In this document: positions 61,575 through 64,000 of the stretch, in pieces | Numbering within the stretch: the first letter of the stretch is position 1 | Layout: each line of letters starts with the position of its first letter | From: Bacteroidales bacterium | GTDB taxonomy: Bacteria; Bacteroidota; Bacteroidia; Bacteroidales; UBA932 | Assembly: GCA_022647615.1 (NCBI GenBank) | Contig: JALCKZ010000001.1 | Coordinates: 1,910,178-1,974,177, forward strand | Direction of reading: 5' to 3' | Length of the DNA: 64,000 bases | Position numbers and translations under genes: made by a program | Notes under the pieces: generated by a model | Told to the model about the DNA's origin: nothing | Database searches by the model: none | Seen by the model: the letters and a program-made list of their open reading frames with translations, nothing else

Positions 61575-62732
61575 TTACTTCTCCTGTGATTTGACAGGAT
61601 TGGCGTAAATGCCCAGGAAGATTTCCCTCAGCTCTGCTGCATCTCCCTCCAGCGTACTTAGCTGTTTGGCTGCATATTCTTCAAAATGAGCCTTTTGTTC
61701 AGGAGTGTAATGAGAGGAATATTTGCCTGCGGCTGAATTGCCAGCCTGCGAACTGCCTGCTTCTGCAGCCAGCAAATCTGCGGCAATGTAGTTGTTGGGC
61801 CACAGCCTGTATGTGCGATGAATCTGTTTGTCAATAATTTTTGCAAGCTCTTGGAAGCGCTCATTTTTAGTAAATTGAGCACAATACTCAACTTCTTTTG
61901 GAAGAACCGGCTCTGTAAATTCAAAATGAATATTCCCCTTCCACTGAGTAAGCCCGGTTAGGATGCTATTATAATCTTCATCTTCTCCTTTCACATATTT
62001 CTGCCTGCGTGAGACATAAAGCTCATGCGTTTTGAATGCATCACAAGGCTCATACTCATAGGAAATTGCAACGGGCAAAATGTCAAGAGCTTCCATATCT
62101 TTTACAAAATCTCCGCTTCCGCTCATATCCAGCATCTTAAGCAGCCCCTGCTCCGTTAAGTCAATTCCGTCTTTTGTGCGGCCGTTGCGCTGTGCAATCC
62201 AAATAGAACTCCTTTGGCCTGCCACCTTATACCTAATGTATTCAGAAAGAATCTTGGATGTATTGTAAACCTCTCTGGGAGAAGTAGTTCTGATGACTTT
62301 TATCATCTTGTTGGAACGGGCGATATCCTCAATGAACTGGGATGAAATAAGATTATCACCCACGGCCATTTCCGTAGTCTTAATCTTATGATTGTGCAGA
62401 ATCAGCTGAATTATAGCGGAATCCAGTACAATATCGCGATGGTTTGTTATGATTACATGCGTACGGTTTGCGTCAAAATAATGCAATCCGTTGAAAGTCA
62501 GCTTATCCGCTGTCCCTTTCAAGATAAGAGAAACAACCATGGCCATTATTCTGTCCTGAAAATCATCTACAGAATAACATGACAGGAGAACCTTTCTAAG
62601 TTCCTCTTTATTAGCAATTTTAAGAAACTCCGCAATATCTTTTATAAAAGGGTTGGCCGCAATTCTCTCCACCGCCGGGTGGACCTCAGAATCATTATAT
62701 GGCCTTATGCCGTCAAACTTGCTTAAATCCAT
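61575..62732 (-). CDS. PlsB/PlsC-type glycerolipid acyltransferase
   Basis: A 385-residue protein with the acyltransferase motif I as NHRDIVLDSA (NHxxxxD form), followed by motif III-like IAQRNGRTKDGID, where the usual EGTR is NGR. DILPVAISYEYEPCDA fits motif IV. Bacteroidota carry such long proteins annotated as 1-acylglycerol-3-phosphate acyltransferases; the acceptor is not certain. Near residue 330 there is a low-complexity insert (AAEAGSSQAGNSAAGKYSS). A TACCTTTG -7 box lies on the minus strand at 62783-62790. Confidence 0.75.
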   Translation of the reverse strand: MDLSKFDGIRPYNDSEVHPAVERIAANPFIKDIAEFLKIANKEELRKVLLSCYSVDDFQDRIMAMVVSLILKGTADKLTFNGLHYFDANRTHVIITNHRDIVLDSAIIQLILHNHKIKTTEMAVGDNLISSQFIEDIARSNKMIKVIRTTSPREVYNTSKILSEYIRYKVAGQRSSIWIAQRNGRTKDGIDLTEQGLLKMLDMSGSGDFVKDMEALDILPVAISYEYEPCDAFKTHELYVSRRQKYVKGEDEDYNSILTGLTQWKGNIHFEFTEPVLPKEVEYCAQFTKNERFQELAKIIDKQIHRTYRLWPNNYIAADLLAAEAGSSQAGNSAAGKYSSHYTPEQKAHFEEYAAKQLSTLEGDAAELREIFLGIYANPVKSQEK

Positions 62733-62838
62733 TTCATTAGGAGTGTCCGCCTGCTGGCGGGACGCTGTTTTGTTTTGCAGAGCAAAGGTAATAATTTAAA
62801 CCTCAATCGCTCTTTAATTTACAAATTCAGAAAAACCA

Positions 62839-64000
62839 TCAGTTTCTAAAGAGCAGGCAGCTATCACCATAGCTCAAAAAACGATAACCATTCTCCAGCG
62901 CATGTTTGTATGCATCTTTCCATCCGTCTCCTATTATTGCTGCAATCAGCAGAAGAAGAGTACTTTGAGGCTGGTGAAAATTTGTAATTTGAATATCAAT
63001 TACATGAAATTTGTACCCCGGTACTATAATAATAGAAGTACCCGCAACCAGACGCTGCAGGTTGTTTGCATCTAAGTATCTGATAATAGCCCCTATAGAC
63101 TCTTTTAACGTATATCCATACTCTCTATCATAAGGTGTCCATTGCCCCACAACTTCCGGAGAAAAGCCTTTTAAGGGTTTTAACCCTCCGTTTAGGCCTG
63201 AAACAGCTATTTCAGCTTCAATACACTGAACACCAATAAAATACAATGATTCAAGTGTTCTGGTTGTTGTAGTCCCGACAGATATCACCTTCTCTTCCGG
63301 CCGCAGAGCGGCAAGGTCAGCAAGGAACTGTCGGGATACAGAAAATGGCTCAGTATGCATATTGTGGTCAGCTATAAACTCGCTCTTTACGGGAATAAAT
63401 GTGCCGGCGCCAACATGAAGACATACATTATCCCTCTTAATTCCCTTATTATCAAGAGATTTAAGCACTCTGTCCGTAAAATGGAGTCCGGCGGTAGGAG
63501 CCGCTACAGAACCCTCAATCTTAGCATAGATAGTTTGATAGCGGGTTTTGTCTATAGATTCTGTCTTCCTATTTAAATAAGGAGGGATAGGCACCTGCCC
63601 GCACATATCCAAAACCTCTGAAAATGTGTCATTTGTATCCCATTTAAACTTAACAACAGAGCCTTTTTCATCCCCTTTCTTAACAAGTTCAGCCCTCAAA
63701 TTGACTCCCCCGACATCAGCAATAAACTGGATATCTCCATCTTTCCAACGCTTTGCATTACCAAGAACAACATTCCATTCACAGCTTCCAACGCTTGCAA
63801 AAGACATCACATAGTCTTTCGGAGAGGTTGGATTCAGGCATAAGATCTCAATGACGGCGCCCGTAGGTTTGCGAAAATGGAGCCTGGCCGGGACAACTTT
63901 TGTGTTATTAAAAACCATAAAAGAGTTATCCGGAAGGTATCTATCTAGATTAAAAAAGTTATCATCTTTGATTTTATCTTTTCTAAATACCAACAGCTTG
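62839..64000 (-). CDS. queA: tRNA preQ1(34) S-adenosylmethionine ribosyltransferase-isomerase (5' end cut)
   Basis: The frame is open to the window edge, so the start lies beyond 64000; a TTG at 63993 is not the real start because family proteins have about 30 more residues and the codons at 63994-63999 keep the reading (KLLVFRKDK, typical of SRLLVL). About 387 codons are seen. Blocks MVFNNTKVVPARL, GLHFTDRVLKSL, HVGAGTFIPVK, ITNFHQPQSTLLLLIAA and GYRFLSYGDSCLL identify QueA, which makes epoxyqueuosine in tRNA. Two motifs, CTGTCGGGA (63328) and its reverse (63273), lie inside it. Confidence 0.94.
   Translation of the reverse strand, partial: KLLVFRKDKIKDDNFFNLDRYLPDNSFMVFNNTKVVPARLHFRKPTGAVIEILCLNPTSPKDYVMSFASVGSCEWNVVLGNAKRWKDGDIQFIADVGGVNLRAELVKKGDEKGSVVKFKWDTNDTFSEVLDMCGQVPIPPYLNRKTESIDKTRYQTIYAKIEGSVAAPTAGLHFTDRVLKSLDNKGIKRDNVCLHVGAGTFIPVKSEFIADHNMHTEPFSVSRQFLADLAALRPEEKVISVGTTTTRTLESLYFIGVQCIEAEIAVSGLNGGLKPLKGFSPEVVGQWTPYDREYGYTLKESIGAIIRYLDANNLQRLVAGTSIIIVPGYKFHVIDIQITNFHQPQSTLLLLIAAIIGDGWKDAYKHALENGYRFLSYGDSCLLFRN

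Noticed and set aside
4386..63336. CTGTCGGGA as a Chi, KOPS or Matched-codon artefact
   Set aside because: Copies occur on both strands about equally, inside genes in sense and antisense and in different frames, and between genes, so neither a polar segregation signal nor a codon pattern fits well.

Overview
The window reads as a contiguous piece of a Bacteroidales-type (Bacteroidota) chromosome. Evidence: promoters of the form TTTG-N19/20-TAnnTTTG, almost no Shine-Dalgarno sequences, Bacteroidota-style protein families (large-type IspG, Ig-like lipoprotein, outer-membrane beta-barrel protein, secreted C69 dipeptidase, LysO-type transporter) and an amino-acid-fermenting anaerobe's gene set. 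I cannot name the genus. Nothing looks like a prophage, plasmid or CRISPR locus. One tRNA (Thr, anticodon CGT) is present. No stretch over 300 bases is empty; the longest non-coding stretches are 58430-58723 (promoter region of the lysine operon) and 11186-11472 (tRNA, terminator, hairpins).

Layout. 1-5.5 kb: a cut LTA-synthase-like sulfatase, a large MscS channel, a WYL regulator and a VanX-like dipeptidase. 5.6-8.6 kb: hisH-hisA-hisF plus a HAD phosphatase. 8.6-14.7 kb: cytidylate-kinase-like protein, MATE pump, small membrane protein, tRNA-Thr, GH13 amylase-like enzyme and a PPi-type phosphofructokinase. 14.7-24.8 kb: ligA, flavodiiron protein, thioesterase, YihY, RelA/SpoT, Ig-like lipoprotein, beta-barrel protein. 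24.9-36.3 kb: ispG broken by a frameshift, LysO transporter, C69 dipeptidase, carAB, EamA transporter, Na/Ca antiporter. 36.5-44.9 kb: rmuC, then a MarR-controlled set of five heterodisulfide-reductase-like redox proteins followed by cysteate synthase. 45-58.4 kb: a 13-gene minus-strand operon for lysine fermentation to butyrate, with the two reactivase genes of lysine 5,6-aminomutase. 58.7-61.5 kb: MscS channel, crotonase and 3-hydroxybutyryl-CoA dehydrogenase on the plus strand. 61.5-64 kb: acyltransferase and a cut queA.

How genes work together. KamA, KamDE (kept active by KamBC), Kdd, Kce and Kal turn lysine into crotonyl-CoA and acetoacetate; Bcd-EtfAB reduce crotonyl-CoA to butyryl-CoA; AtoDA swap CoA from butyryl-CoA to acetoacetate, releasing butyrate. 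The divergent crotonase and Hbd supply the acetyl-CoA-to-crotonyl-CoA route. A palindromic operator (AAAATATAACAA-cc-mirror) lies upstream of the lysine operon and a close match lies upstream of hbd, which suggests one regulon. The Hdr-like set looks like a membrane-bound, quinone-linked thiol/disulfide or Fe-S electron-transfer complex of unknown substrate.

The most unusual signals are (i) the 9-mer CTGTCGGGA, found 21 times exactly on both strands where about 0.5 is expected, often directly after stop codons; (ii) a 74-base structured repeat core sitting inside inverted-repeat arms that differ completely between copies; (iii) the Hdr-like/cysteate synthase cluster; and (iv) the frameshifted, repeat-bearing ispG.
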